From positions 1 through 43,724 of IMG/VR virus record IMGVR_UViG_3300001356_000005: a DNA stretch of 43,724 nt; one strand, given 5' to 3'. Origin of the DNA: a virus. How positions within the stretch are numbered: position 1 is the stretch's first letter; each line of letters starts with the position of its first letter. The notes under the pieces were generated by a model. It saw only the letters and a list, made by a program, of their open reading frames with translations, did not search any database and was not told the DNA's origin. Position numbers and translations under genes: made by a program. Below, piece after piece: positions 7,212 through 13,864 of this stretch.

Positions 7212-9254
7212 ATGGCGACTGTTTCGCAGTACATCGCGCCTTCGCGCCTCGAGTCCGAGGATCACCGCCTCGGCTGGATCAAGGAGGCGGACGAGGACGG
7301 CGACAATTATTTGAAATCGCAGCGGTCCTGGCGCGACATCGATGCCGCCATTGACGTTCTTTCGGGTCACATCTCCGAAAAAATTCCGAAGGGCCAGTCG
7401 CAGGTCACGTTGAACATGGTGGCTCGCGACATCAAGGAAGAGATTGCGACCCTCTCGAACATGCGCCCGATCTGGTCCTACAAGAGCGACAATCAGGATT
7501 TTTCCAACCTGACGCAAATCCTCAATAAACTGCTCCTGTCCTGGTACATGCAGACCTTCGCTGACCGCTCCGTGCGCTCGGCCCTACAGTGGGCTTCCAC
7601 GGGCTGCGGCTATCTTGGCCCGGTCTGGCGCAAGGACTACTGGTGTACGGGCCGCGGTGACATCGTGCTCAAGCCCTACGGCCCCATGGCGGTGAAGCCC
7701 TACCAAATCGGCAGCGATCACGACCTGCAACAAGCCTACGTCGTGACCATCGTCGATGAGGTTCCCTTTGCCAAAGCCTTGGCCATATATCCCACGCAAA
7801 TCGACAAGATCGTGCCCACGCGCTCGACGCCAACCTGGATGCGTAAGGGCATTCGCCGAGTCTCGAAATTTCTTTCTCCCGTTTTGCAGCGCTTTGGACC
7901 CGACTCCAGCAAGAAGAGCGACATCTCCGAATTTCCCACCATCGACATCAAGCGCAGTTACATCCTCGATCTCAGCTACAACGATTCCGAAAAGCCTCTT
8001 CTCATGGGCCAGCCCGGGACGAAGTGGGAGTACACGGTTCCGGTTTACGGTTCGCAAATTCCCACCGGCGACTTCGACGAGCAGAACCGGCCGCTGACCG
8101 TGAAGGCGGGGCTTGACGATTGCCTGCTGTATCCCCTGCGCCGGCTGATCGTTTGGACCGACAACGGAATTTTGTACGACAACTCGGCCACCGACTGGCA
8201 CGGAAAGGTCCCCATCGTGCCCTTCCGTCTGGACGACTGGGTGTGGGACTACCTCGGCGGCTCGCTCGTGCACACAGGGCAATCCATCCAGGAATCGAAT
8301 ATTCGCCTGATGCGCAGCGTGGACGATTCCGCCAACGCGCGGCTCGATCCAGCTTTGCAGTACGATGAAAACACGATCTCGCAATCCCTCATGGACCGCC
8401 TGAAACTTCGCGTGCCCGGCCAGCGCATCAAGGCCAACCTGCAAATGGGCGAGGGCGTGAAGCCAATCCTGCCATCCGCCTACTACGACGTTCCGCAATG
8501 GATCACGGCGTACATGGATGGGAATTGGGAAAAACTACACTACGTGCTCGGCACGCGCGACGTGGCTGGCCTCGCCAAGGCCAAGATGATGAGCGGCGAC
8601 AGTCTGGAAAAAGCCGTCGAGTTGGCAGGGCCGATCGTGACCGACATGTCGCGCAACATGGAACGGTCGATGCGCGACATTGGCGAGATGTGGAAGGGAA
8701 TGGCGCTCCAGTATTACGACGTGCGAAGAAGAGTGCAGGTGCTCGGCAAGGACGGCGTGACCGAAGAGGACTTCGATTACGACCCCGAAAACATGATTCC
8801 TTCGCACCTGCCCGACGAGTTTGCGCGAATTAAAACAGGCCGCATGTCCAAAGAGGCACCCTCCCGCGCAACCATCGTGCAACGAGCGAAGGCCTACGTG
8901 AACGCGTGCTACTTCCACATCACGCCCAACTCGCTGCACCAGATTACGCAGATAACGCGAAAACTTTTGATGCTGCAACTCTGGAAGGCGGGCTTTCCGG
9001 TCGATCCCTGGTCGGTCGCGGACGCGCTCGACCTCGACAACTTCGGCACACCGGACAAAGTGGCCGCGCTGCTCGATGCTGCGGGTAAAACGCCCACCGA
9101 TAAAATCGGCCGCTGGATCATGTGGAAGGAACTAATGGCGAAACTCACGCCGCAGCAGCCGCAGAAGGGGCGTCCGGCCTCCGGGCAGAACCCGCCCGCG
9201 ATTCAACAAAAGGATGGTGGTTCCAGATCGACGGTGAGGGAGAGCCCGCGGTAA
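7212..9254 (+). CDS. Portal protein
   Basis: The portal is the twelve-subunit ring at one capsid vertex through which DNA enters and leaves. The 680-residue product has the expected size for a podovirus-type portal and lies just downstream of the terminase. Features include an N-terminal helical region (YLKSQRSWRDIDAAIDVL), a wing-like region with PYGPMAVKPYQIG, the aromatic segment DDWVWDYLGGSL before a long helix containing SIQESNIRLMRSVDDSANAR, and a crown-like tail. The C-terminus is disordered. The stop shares one base with the next start (TAATG). Confidence 0.88.
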   Translation: MATVSQYIAPSRLESEDHRLGWIKEADEDGDNYLKSQRSWRDIDAAIDVLSGHISEKIPKGQSQVTLNMVARDIKEEIATLSNMRPIWSYKSDNQDFSNLTQILNKLLLSWYMQTFADRSVRSALQWASTGCGYLGPVWRKDYWCTGRGDIVLKPYGPMAVKPYQIGSDHDLQQAYVVTIVDEVPFAKALAIYPTQIDKIVPTRSTPTWMRKGIRRVSKFLSPVLQRFGPDSSKKSDISEFPTIDIKRSYILDLSYNDSEKPLLMGQPGTKWEYTVPVYGSQIPTGDFDEQNRPLTVKAGLDDCLLYPLRRLIVWTDNGILYDNSATDWHGKVPIVPFRLDDWVWDYLGGSLVHTGQSIQESNIRLMRSVDDSANARLDPALQYDENTISQSLMDRLKLRVPGQRIKANLQMGEGVKPILPSAYYDVPQWITAYMDGNWEKLHYVLGTRDVAGLAKAKMMSGDSLEKAVELAGPIVTDMSRNMERSMRDIGEMWKGMALQYYDVRRRVQVLGKDGVTEEDFDYDPENMIPSHLPDEFARIKTGRMSKEAPSRATIVQRAKAYVNACYFHITPNSLHQITQITRKLLMLQLWKAGFPVDPWSVADALDLDNFGTPDKVAALLDAAGKTPTDKIGRWIMWKELMAKLTPQQPQKGRPASGQNPPAIQQKDGGSRSTVRESPR

Positions 9255-9493
9255 TGAGCGCGCGCCGCACAGTCCGCATCAAGACGGAATATCGCGAGGA
9301 AGATTTGATGTCCGTGCTGCGGCGCCTGATGTCGAACTCCTATACTGGGCCAATCACTCTTCATTGCACTCAGGGAATTGTACGTTCCGTGGTGACCGAA
9401 ACAGAGCTTTCCGTGAGCACCTATTTAGAGAACAGTGAGCATGCCAGCAGTAAATCAGAAAAACTACTTGACGCCGTTGTTGTTTCAGATTGA
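9254..9493 (+). CDS. Small unknown protein coupled to the portal gene
   Basis: The product has 79 residues and starts at ATG 9254, which shares its A with the portal stop. The longer in-frame extension lies inside the portal gene and is not supported. The alternating polar and hydrophobic pattern (GPITLHCTQGIVRSVVTETE) suggests a small beta-rich fold. No family is recognised. A pair of hairpins follows the stop. Confidence 0.6.
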   Translation: MSARRTVRIKTEYREEDLMSVLRRLMSNSYTGPITLHCTQGIVRSVVTETELSVSTYLENSEHASSKSEKLLDAVVVSD

Positions 9494-9522
9494 CACTATT
9501 GCCCGGATAGCCCGACCGCAAT

Positions 9523-9540
9523 CTGTCTCCCCCGAGACAG
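9523..9540 (+). other. RNA hairpin before the terminator
   Basis: CTGTCTC (9523-9529) and GAGACAG (9534-9540) form a perfect 7-bp stem with a four-C loop. It ends only nine bases before the next hairpin and may strengthen it or protect the transcript end. No T-tract follows it directly. Confidence 0.6.
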
Positions 9541-9549
9541 GGATTTGAC

Positions 9550-9591
9550 GAGGGCCGAAAGACCTAAAAAATCTTTCGGCTCTCTTTTTTT
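9550..9591 (+). terminator. Rho-independent terminator
   Basis: The two arms at 9550-9562 and 9572-9584 form a 13-bp stem (core GCCGAAAGA/TCTTTCGGC, one G-T pair outside it) with a 9-base loop, followed by a run of seven T (9585-9591). This is a textbook intrinsic terminator on the plus strand. It separates the packaging genes from the head genes. Confidence 0.85.
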
Positions 9592-9601
9592 GGAGAATGA
9601 A

Positions 9602-9802
9602 ATTCCTTGGAAGCCCAAAGACGCCACGCGACACACCAGGAAAGCGAATACGGCGAAGCGTCGCCGTCAGTGGATGCACGTTGCGGAAAGCGTGCGGGCG
9701 CGCGGCGGTTCAGAGGCCAGCGCGGTGATCCAAGCGAACGGAGTTGTAGCTAAAAATCGCGCCGGGAAGAAACGGCGCAGACGAGGAGGAAAAAGCCGAT
9801 GA
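9602..9802 (+). CDS. Small basic phage protein, probable ATT start
   Basis: The reading frame encodes 66 residues whose opening PWKPKDATRHTRKAN resembles a short conserved phage protein that normally begins MPWKP. Here the codon at that place is ATT (9602), with GGAG at 9592-9595 and a 6-base spacer, which is ideal. TTG at 9590 and 9545 are in-frame alternatives, but they lie in the terminator T-tract or stem and have no ribosome-binding site. The middle (RQWMHVAESVRARGG) is probably a short helical domain. The tail is strongly basic. The end overlaps the next gene as ATGA. Confidence 0.65.
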   Translation: MPWKPKDATRHTRKANTAKRRRQWMHVAESVRARGGSEASAVIQANGVVAKNRAGKKRRRRGGKSR

Positions 9803-9870
9803 GGATTCACAGCCGCAAGGGCCGTGGCCGTTCCAAGAAAATGCACAAGGGCGGACGCAAGCGCCGCTAA
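9799..9870 (+). CDS. Basic microprotein, 23 residues
   Basis: A 23-codon frame starts with an ATGA overlap on the previous stop, behind GAGGAGGAAAAAGCCG. It opens MRIHSRKGRGRS and ends GGRKRR; more than half of its residues are Arg, Lys or His. The overlap, the ribosome-binding site and a shared MRIH opening with the product at 10019 argue that it is translated. Its function is unknown; nucleic-acid binding is likely from charge. Confidence 0.5.
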   Translation: MRIHSRKGRGRSKKMHKGGRKRR

Positions 9871-10018
9871 CACTCTCCCGTCAAGAAGTGTCTGGCCGTA
9901 AGGTGTGAAGCTGGGACGGCTAGTTTCGCTCCCCTGACGAGGGTAAAGAGAGACGGGAGGGGCGCCTCGGGGGTTGTCCCTCCCACATTTTCGGAAAAAA
10001 ACGGAAAATGAGGCGGAA
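9871..10018 (+). promoter_or_regulatory. Structured untranslated region with two competing folds
   Basis: This 148-base gap can fold into a branched RNA. A closing stem CTCCCGTC (9875-9882) with GACGGGAG (9952-9959) encloses a 7-bp hairpin, CTGGCCG (9892-9898) with CGGCTAG (9917-9923), and a small CCCT/AGGG hairpin (9932-9943). GGGAGGG (9955-9961) can instead pair with CCCTCCC (9978-9984), which breaks the closing stem. A weaker repeat, CATTTTC/GAAAATG, follows. Such mutually exclusive pairings are typical of attenuators and riboswitches, but no known class is recognised. Confidence 0.4.
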
Positions 10019-10138
10019 ATGAGAATTCACGAACGAGGCGGAAGAAAGCGAAGTGGCGGAAAAGGGAAAACGCGCATCTCCTCGCCCTTCCAGAACGCCA
10101 TCGCGGGACGGGGCCGCAAGCGGGGCAAGACCCGTTAA
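10019..10138 (+). CDS. Basic microprotein, 39 residues
   Basis: The product has 39 residues, opens MRIHERGGRKRS and ends GRGRKRGKTR, with a short neutral centre (ISSPFQNAIAG). It shares the MRIH start and the Gly/Arg/Lys composition with the 23-residue product upstream, so the two may be relatives. The ATG lies behind GAGGCGGAA. The next gene starts three bases after its stop. Its function is unknown. Confidence 0.5.
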   Translation: MRIHERGGRKRSGGKGKTRISSPFQNAIAGRGRKRGKTR

Positions 10139-10140
10139 AC

Positions 10141-10461
10141 ATGGCGACGTCGACCAACGGACTGGGCGATATGCCGCAGCGCGGGGGCAGCGATAACGCT
10201 CCCGCTGGACCTGCGGACCTGGTCGGGCAGGATCAGTCGCAGAGCCAGCCGCGCCAGACTGATCAAGCGCAGCAAGACCGAAATTTTACGTCGAACGTCC
10301 GCAACGCTCACAAGATGCTCGACGACCTGGCCCGCCAGTATCCCGACATGGCCGAAGCGTGCGAGAAGAGCAAGAAACTTCTCACCGACGCGATGGTCAA
10401 GCGCATGGCGAGCCAGAGCCGGCCGTCCGGCAGCGATGTAGCACCACCCATAGCAGCATAA
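10141..10461 (+). CDS. Small hydrophilic protein upstream of the scaffold gene
   Basis: The product has 106 residues. The N-terminal half is rich in Gly, Gln, Pro and Ser and probably disordered. Residues about 50-85 form a likely helix (VRNAHKMLDDLARQYPDMAE). It starts two bases after the previous stop. Its position just before scaffold and capsid suggests a head-assembly role, but no family is recognised. Confidence 0.6.
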   Translation: MATSTNGLGDMPQRGGSDNAPAGPADLVGQDQSQSQPRQTDQAQQDRNFTSNVRNAHKMLDDLARQYPDMAEACEKSKKLLTDAMVKRMASQSRPSGSDVAPPIAA

Positions 10462-10591
10462 GCACCGGGAGAAAGTCCGCCACTAGCGGGTGGAAACTCC
10501 CGAGAACCGGCTGGAAGCCCTGTAAAGGGAAAGGCCAAAAACTTTAACCCACTGGAAACCGCTAAAACGGAAAGGTGGAACGGAGGATCGC
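10462..10591 (+). promoter_or_regulatory. Leader of the scaffold gene with three successive two-part hairpins
   Basis: Three hairpins follow one another. The first is CGGGAG (10466-10471) with CTCCCG (10497-10502), enclosing CCGC/GCGG. The second is GGCT (10509-10512) with GGCC (10533-10536), enclosing CCCT/AGGG. The third is CCAC (10549-10552) with GTGG (10575-10578), enclosing CCG/CGG. Each has a purine-rich 5' internal loop and an AAA internal loop on the 3' side. A GGAGG ribosome-binding site for the scaffold gene follows at 10582-10586. No promoter is obvious. The regular layout suggests translational or processing control. Confidence 0.45.
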
Positions 10592-11536
10592 ATGCCATTC
10601 GGAGCGACAGAACTTCAAGAATGGGTCAAGGGCCTAGACATTTCTCCCGAGGACCAAAGGGTCGTCCTAGAGAAACTGGGCGGCGAGAAGGTAATCGTCA
10701 AGGTCGGCAGTTCGATCATGGCGCAGCGTGACTATAGCCGCGGCATGGACGAACTGAAAGCCGAAAAGACCCGCCTCGAAACCGACTTTCAGAGGAAGGT
10801 CGCTGAAGAGGAACGAGTGTCGCAGGAATACATGGGAAGCCTCGGAAAGTGGAAAACGGACAAGGAAAAAGTTTTGAACGATGCCGTTCTCGCGCGCGAG
10901 CAGGCCGAACAGCGGGTCACCGCCATCCAAGGCAAGATCAAGGAACTTGCCCCCACCTACGCAATCCCCGAAAGCGAACTCTCCTCGCTTCTTGCCCCTG
11001 TAACCGCCCCTGCGGCACCCCGTCGAGACGACCCGCCACGCGAACCGGATACGGGCAAGTTTGTCAGCAAGGAAGACTTCAACAACACAGTTATGAACTA
11101 CGCCAAACTTCCGGCGATTATCTTCGCGCTCGGACAGGAGCACTTGCAATTGTTTGGCCCGAACGCTCCCCCGCCGGACTTCGTTGCTCTTATGGAGCAA
11201 GCTCCGAAAAACAAACTTAGCCTCCGCCAACAGTGGGAACAGACCTTCAAGGTTCCCGAGCGGCGCACGGAAATTGCCAAGACGGCGCACGACAAGGAAA
11301 TTCTAGAAGCCGAAAAGCGCGGCGGCGAGCGCGTCCGTAGCGAAATGCTGGCCGAGAACCCGGCTGCCGGCGTAACCATCCGGCGCGAAGGCCAACCCGG
11401 CTCTCCCGTCCTGGAAATTTCGCGCAAGCACGTCAAGGACGGAAAACCGAACACGGAACCGTCGCCCATGCGCGGAGTCGAAGCAGCCATCGCTGCCATC
11501 AATCAAGGCACGTACAAAACTGGAACGGGAACATAG
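10592..11536 (+). CDS. Capsid scaffold protein
   Basis: Scaffold proteins guide prohead assembly and leave before or during packaging. The 314-residue product has the expected profile: a soluble N-terminus, a long charged coiled coil at about 48-125 (DELKAEKTRLETDFQRKVAE and beyond), a proline-rich linker, a second helical region and a basic tail. It lies directly upstream of the major capsid gene with a 24-base gap. A GGAGG site precedes the ATG. No protease domain is visible. Confidence 0.75.
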   Translation: MPFGATELQEWVKGLDISPEDQRVVLEKLGGEKVIVKVGSSIMAQRDYSRGMDELKAEKTRLETDFQRKVAEEERVSQEYMGSLGKWKTDKEKVLNDAVLAREQAEQRVTAIQGKIKELAPTYAIPESELSSLLAPVTAPAAPRRDDPPREPDTGKFVSKEDFNNTVMNYAKLPAIIFALGQEHLQLFGPNAPPPDFVALMEQAPKNKLSLRQQWEQTFKVPERRTEIAKTAHDKEILEAEKRGGERVRSEMLAENPAAGVTIRREGQPGSPVLEISRKHVKDGKPNTEPSPMRGVEAAIAAINQGTYKTGTGT

Positions 11537-11560
11537 ACACTTTTTTAAGGAGCGCTCAAA

Positions 11561-12685
11561 ATGGCTGACCCAATCTATGACGAGATCAACCTGACCACGT
11601 TGAAGGAGATATACCCTGTTGTGATCGAGGATAACTTTTTCCTCGACACGCCGTTTCAGGCGTATCTGCGCGCGAAATCGCTCGTGCCCTTCGGCGGCGG
11701 TGCGTTCATGCAGAACACCTTCCTCTACGCTCCGATGATTGGCGGATCGTATGCGAAGGGCGGCAGCTTCAACATCACGAAGCGCCAGACGCTCGCCGGC
11801 ACGCAGTTCGATCCCAAGTACTACGAGGTTTCCGTGCCCGAATACAAGGAAGACATCCAGGTCATCAACAAGGGACCTCTGGCGGTCTTCTCGCTGATCG
11901 ACACGGATCTGCGCAATGCGATGAACACGATGTCCGCGATCATTGCCGTGGCCATGTCCTTGCACGGGCAGGGTTCCGGGACCGGCATCACCGGCAACCG
12001 GCCGAATGACATCAACGGGTGGATCGAGGCGCTGAACGATGGCGTGACGCCCGGATGGGAAGGATCGATCTTTACGGCCTATGGGACGGCGCCGCGCAAC
12101 GGCGTGATTGGCTCGACGCTGAACTCCGTGCCGCAGTATGGAGGGACGTCGACTGGAGCTCTCGCTCCCATCACTTACCAGTTTCTCGAGGAGTTGTATC
12201 AGATTTGCTCGATTGGGCGCGAAGAGCCTGATCTGATCGCATCCAACAAGGCGTTGTACGCCTACGTGAAGGAACGCATCCAGCCACAGCAGCGCTTCGC
12301 CCAGGAACGCGATCCGTACTTCGGCGTTTCCGGCATGCGCATCAACTCCGCGATTTTCTTGAAGGACGATTACTTCCCCTCGCAGAAGTTTGGAGTGAAC
12401 GACGCCAATCTTGGGAACTACCTGACCAGCAGCTTCGCGGGCGCGGCTGGCTACAAAGGCAACGTGCCGACGAGCGGCACGGTCAACGTCGGCGAGGTGC
12501 TCGGCATGTTCAACACTCGAAAGTGGCTGTTCCGCGTCTCGGACGATCCCGAATACGGCTTCGGTTTCGGCGGCTTCGTGCCGGCGCAGGACAACACGCG
12601 CGTCGTCGGGCAGGTGAAGGCAGCCTGCAACCTGGAATGCACCGCGCCACGTTTGAACGGGCAAGCCTTTGGCTTTGGAGGGTAA
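11561..12685 (+). CDS. Major capsid protein
   Basis: The 374-residue product sits between scaffold and decoration-like genes and has a strong AAGGAGCGCTCAAA ribosome-binding region, as expected for the most abundant virion protein. The sequence is consistent with an HK97-type fold: an N-arm (LTTLKEIYPVVIEDN), an extended-loop region (SFNITKRQTLAGTQFDPKYY), a long middle helix (LIDTDLRNAMNTMSAIIAVA) and a C-terminal beta segment (RKWLFRVSDDPEYGFGF). I rely on size, context and the pattern of secondary structure; no catalytic motif exists to confirm it. Confidence 0.85.
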   Translation: MADPIYDEINLTTLKEIYPVVIEDNFFLDTPFQAYLRAKSLVPFGGGAFMQNTFLYAPMIGGSYAKGGSFNITKRQTLAGTQFDPKYYEVSVPEYKEDIQVINKGPLAVFSLIDTDLRNAMNTMSAIIAVAMSLHGQGSGTGITGNRPNDINGWIEALNDGVTPGWEGSIFTAYGTAPRNGVIGSTLNSVPQYGGTSTGALAPITYQFLEELYQICSIGREEPDLIASNKALYAYVKERIQPQQRFAQERDPYFGVSGMRINSAIFLKDDYFPSQKFGVNDANLGNYLTSSFAGAAGYKGNVPTSGTVNVGEVLGMFNTRKWLFRVSDDPEYGFGFGGFVPAQDNTRVVGQVKAACNLECTAPRLNGQAFGFGG

Positions 12686-12728
12686 GAAACCGGTCTCGGA
12701 AGAATAAAATTTATTCTTGGAGGACAGC

Positions 12729-13367
12729 ATGTCGCCATCCAATTTCGTGCAACAGATCGACCGGATCGTTTCCAAAATTGGAAACGCGAACGATCCGCTG
12801 CCCGGCCAGTCCGTCTCCTCGGGAACGGGCGCCGCTCAATACGGCGGGCAGGTGGGCGCGCGGGTCTGCCTCGGCAACGACGACGTGCAGATTACCAATT
12901 CGTCCAGTCCCACACTCTACGGCGGGATTTACCAGTACGTGCTCTTTGTCTCGACCGCGACCGCCGGAGCCGAGCAGGGCTTAATTGCCTTCTGGAAGGC
13001 TGGCTCGGACAAGACCTACGTGGTGACGAATGACGAACCCACGGGAGTCTCCGACGTGGCGGGAATCTGCCTGAACTCGGTTTCCAAGGGGAGTTACGGG
13101 TGGATTCAGATCGCTGGAAAAGTTCAGGTAATGTACCGCACCGTGGTCACCAAAGTCACCCCTGCGATTGGCGATTTGGTCCTCTGTGCGGGGGCGGGCG
13201 CCGGAGCCGACGTGGCGACGGCCGACATTCTGGTCGATACGACGAACCTTACGTCCACCCAGGCCCGCCGCATCCTCGGCATCGCCGTGGATTCCGTTCC
13301 TGCCGTCAACATCGCGGCGCAGACGCTGGGCAACGTGCGTCTGAGTTTCGGACGCTACAACTTCTAG
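12729..13367 (+). CDS. Probable head decoration protein
   Basis: The product has 212 residues and directly follows the major capsid gene. It is beta-rich, with many Gly, Ser, Thr and Val and few charges. The segment YGWIQIAGKVQVMYRT followed by VTPAIGDLVLC resembles capsid decoration (cement) proteins of the DUF2190 type. The start is ATG 12729, behind TTGGAGGACAGC. The in-frame TTG at 12717 is upstream of that site and is rejected. Confidence 0.6.
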   Translation: MSPSNFVQQIDRIVSKIGNANDPLPGQSVSSGTGAAQYGGQVGARVCLGNDDVQITNSSSPTLYGGIYQYVLFVSTATAGAEQGLIAFWKAGSDKTYVVTNDEPTGVSDVAGICLNSVSKGSYGWIQIAGKVQVMYRTVVTKVTPAIGDLVLCAGAGAGADVATADILVDTTNLTSTQARRILGIAVDSVPAVNIAAQTLGNVRLSFGRYNF

Positions 13368-13376
13368 GAGGGACTC

Positions 13377-13742
13377 ATGCCACCGCTTTCCTCGACCGCC
13401 GTTCTGCCGGGGTTTCCTGCCCCGAGCGGCGGGGACCGCCTCGTCAGCATCGTGGACCACAAAGGACCGGCCTCGTACACCACGGTTACTGCTGGAACCA
13501 ACCCGCCGAGCGGTGGCGACATACTGACAGCAGCCGAGTGCGGCCTGAAGTACATTACGGCCGTCTCCGGACAACTCTCCGACGATGGCACCTACCTTGC
13601 AGATGCTTCTCCCGGGGCGGGAGGCGGAGCCGAAGCAACCTCAGTTGTGCTGATTTGGTCCACCGCCAACACAGGCGCCCAGGTTTCGGGTGCGACGAAC
13701 CTTTCGGCCCGCACCGTGCGCTTCATCGTTTACGGGCGATAA
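13377..13742 (+). CDS. Small beta-rich structural protein
   Basis: The product has 121 residues, is rich in Gly, Ser, Thr and Ala and almost uncharged. It has a good TAGGAGGGACTC ribosome-binding region nine bases after the decoration gene. Composition and place suggest a virion surface or decoration component. It ends the head block; a hairpin follows. Confidence 0.55.
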   Translation: MPPLSSTAVLPGFPAPSGGDRLVSIVDHKGPASYTTVTAGTNPPSGGDILTAAECGLKYITAVSGQLSDDGTYLADASPGAGGGAEATSVVLIWSTANTGAQVSGATNLSARTVRFIVYGR

Positions 13743-13762
13743 TCGGCAGGACAAAAAAGAAA

Positions 13763-13795
13763 ACAGTCGGACACTTTCCGACACTGTCCGACTGT
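13763..13795 (-). terminator. 11-bp perfect inverted repeat, terminator-like on the minus strand
   Basis: ACAGTCGGACA (13763-13773) and TGTCCGACTGT (13785-13795) form a perfect 11-bp stem. On the plus strand no T-tract follows, but an A-rich run precedes it (13752-13763). Read from the minus strand, the stem is followed by TTTCTTTTTTG, the layout of an intrinsic terminator. It could block antisense transcription, or act on the plus strand as a processing or stabilising hairpin. Confidence 0.5.
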
Positions 13796-13864
13796 GGCAC
13801 ATCATTGTCTCAAGAGTTTTCATTTCACTGGAAAATTCCAATTAAATAGTGGAAACTCTCCCGC
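13796..13864 (+). promoter_or_regulatory. AT-rich spacer before the glycan cassette, candidate promoter
   Basis: This short stretch is clearly AT-rich compared with its surroundings. It contains TTTTCA and TTAAAT separated by 19 bases, a weak sigma70-like pair, and nested inverted repeats (GAGTTT/AAACTC and TGGAA/TTCCA). The spacing is longer than ideal, so the promoter call is tentative. Confidence 0.3.

Noticed and set aside
9490-9510. TTGACA at 9490-9495 as a promoter -35 box for the head genes
   Set aside because: It overlaps the stop of the portal-linked gene, no -10 box occurs at a usual distance, and a terminator follows.
9597-9728. A frame starting MKFLGSPK at ATG 9597
   Set aside because: Its ribosome-binding site would be only one base from the ATG, and the other frame there has a clear protein-like sequence.
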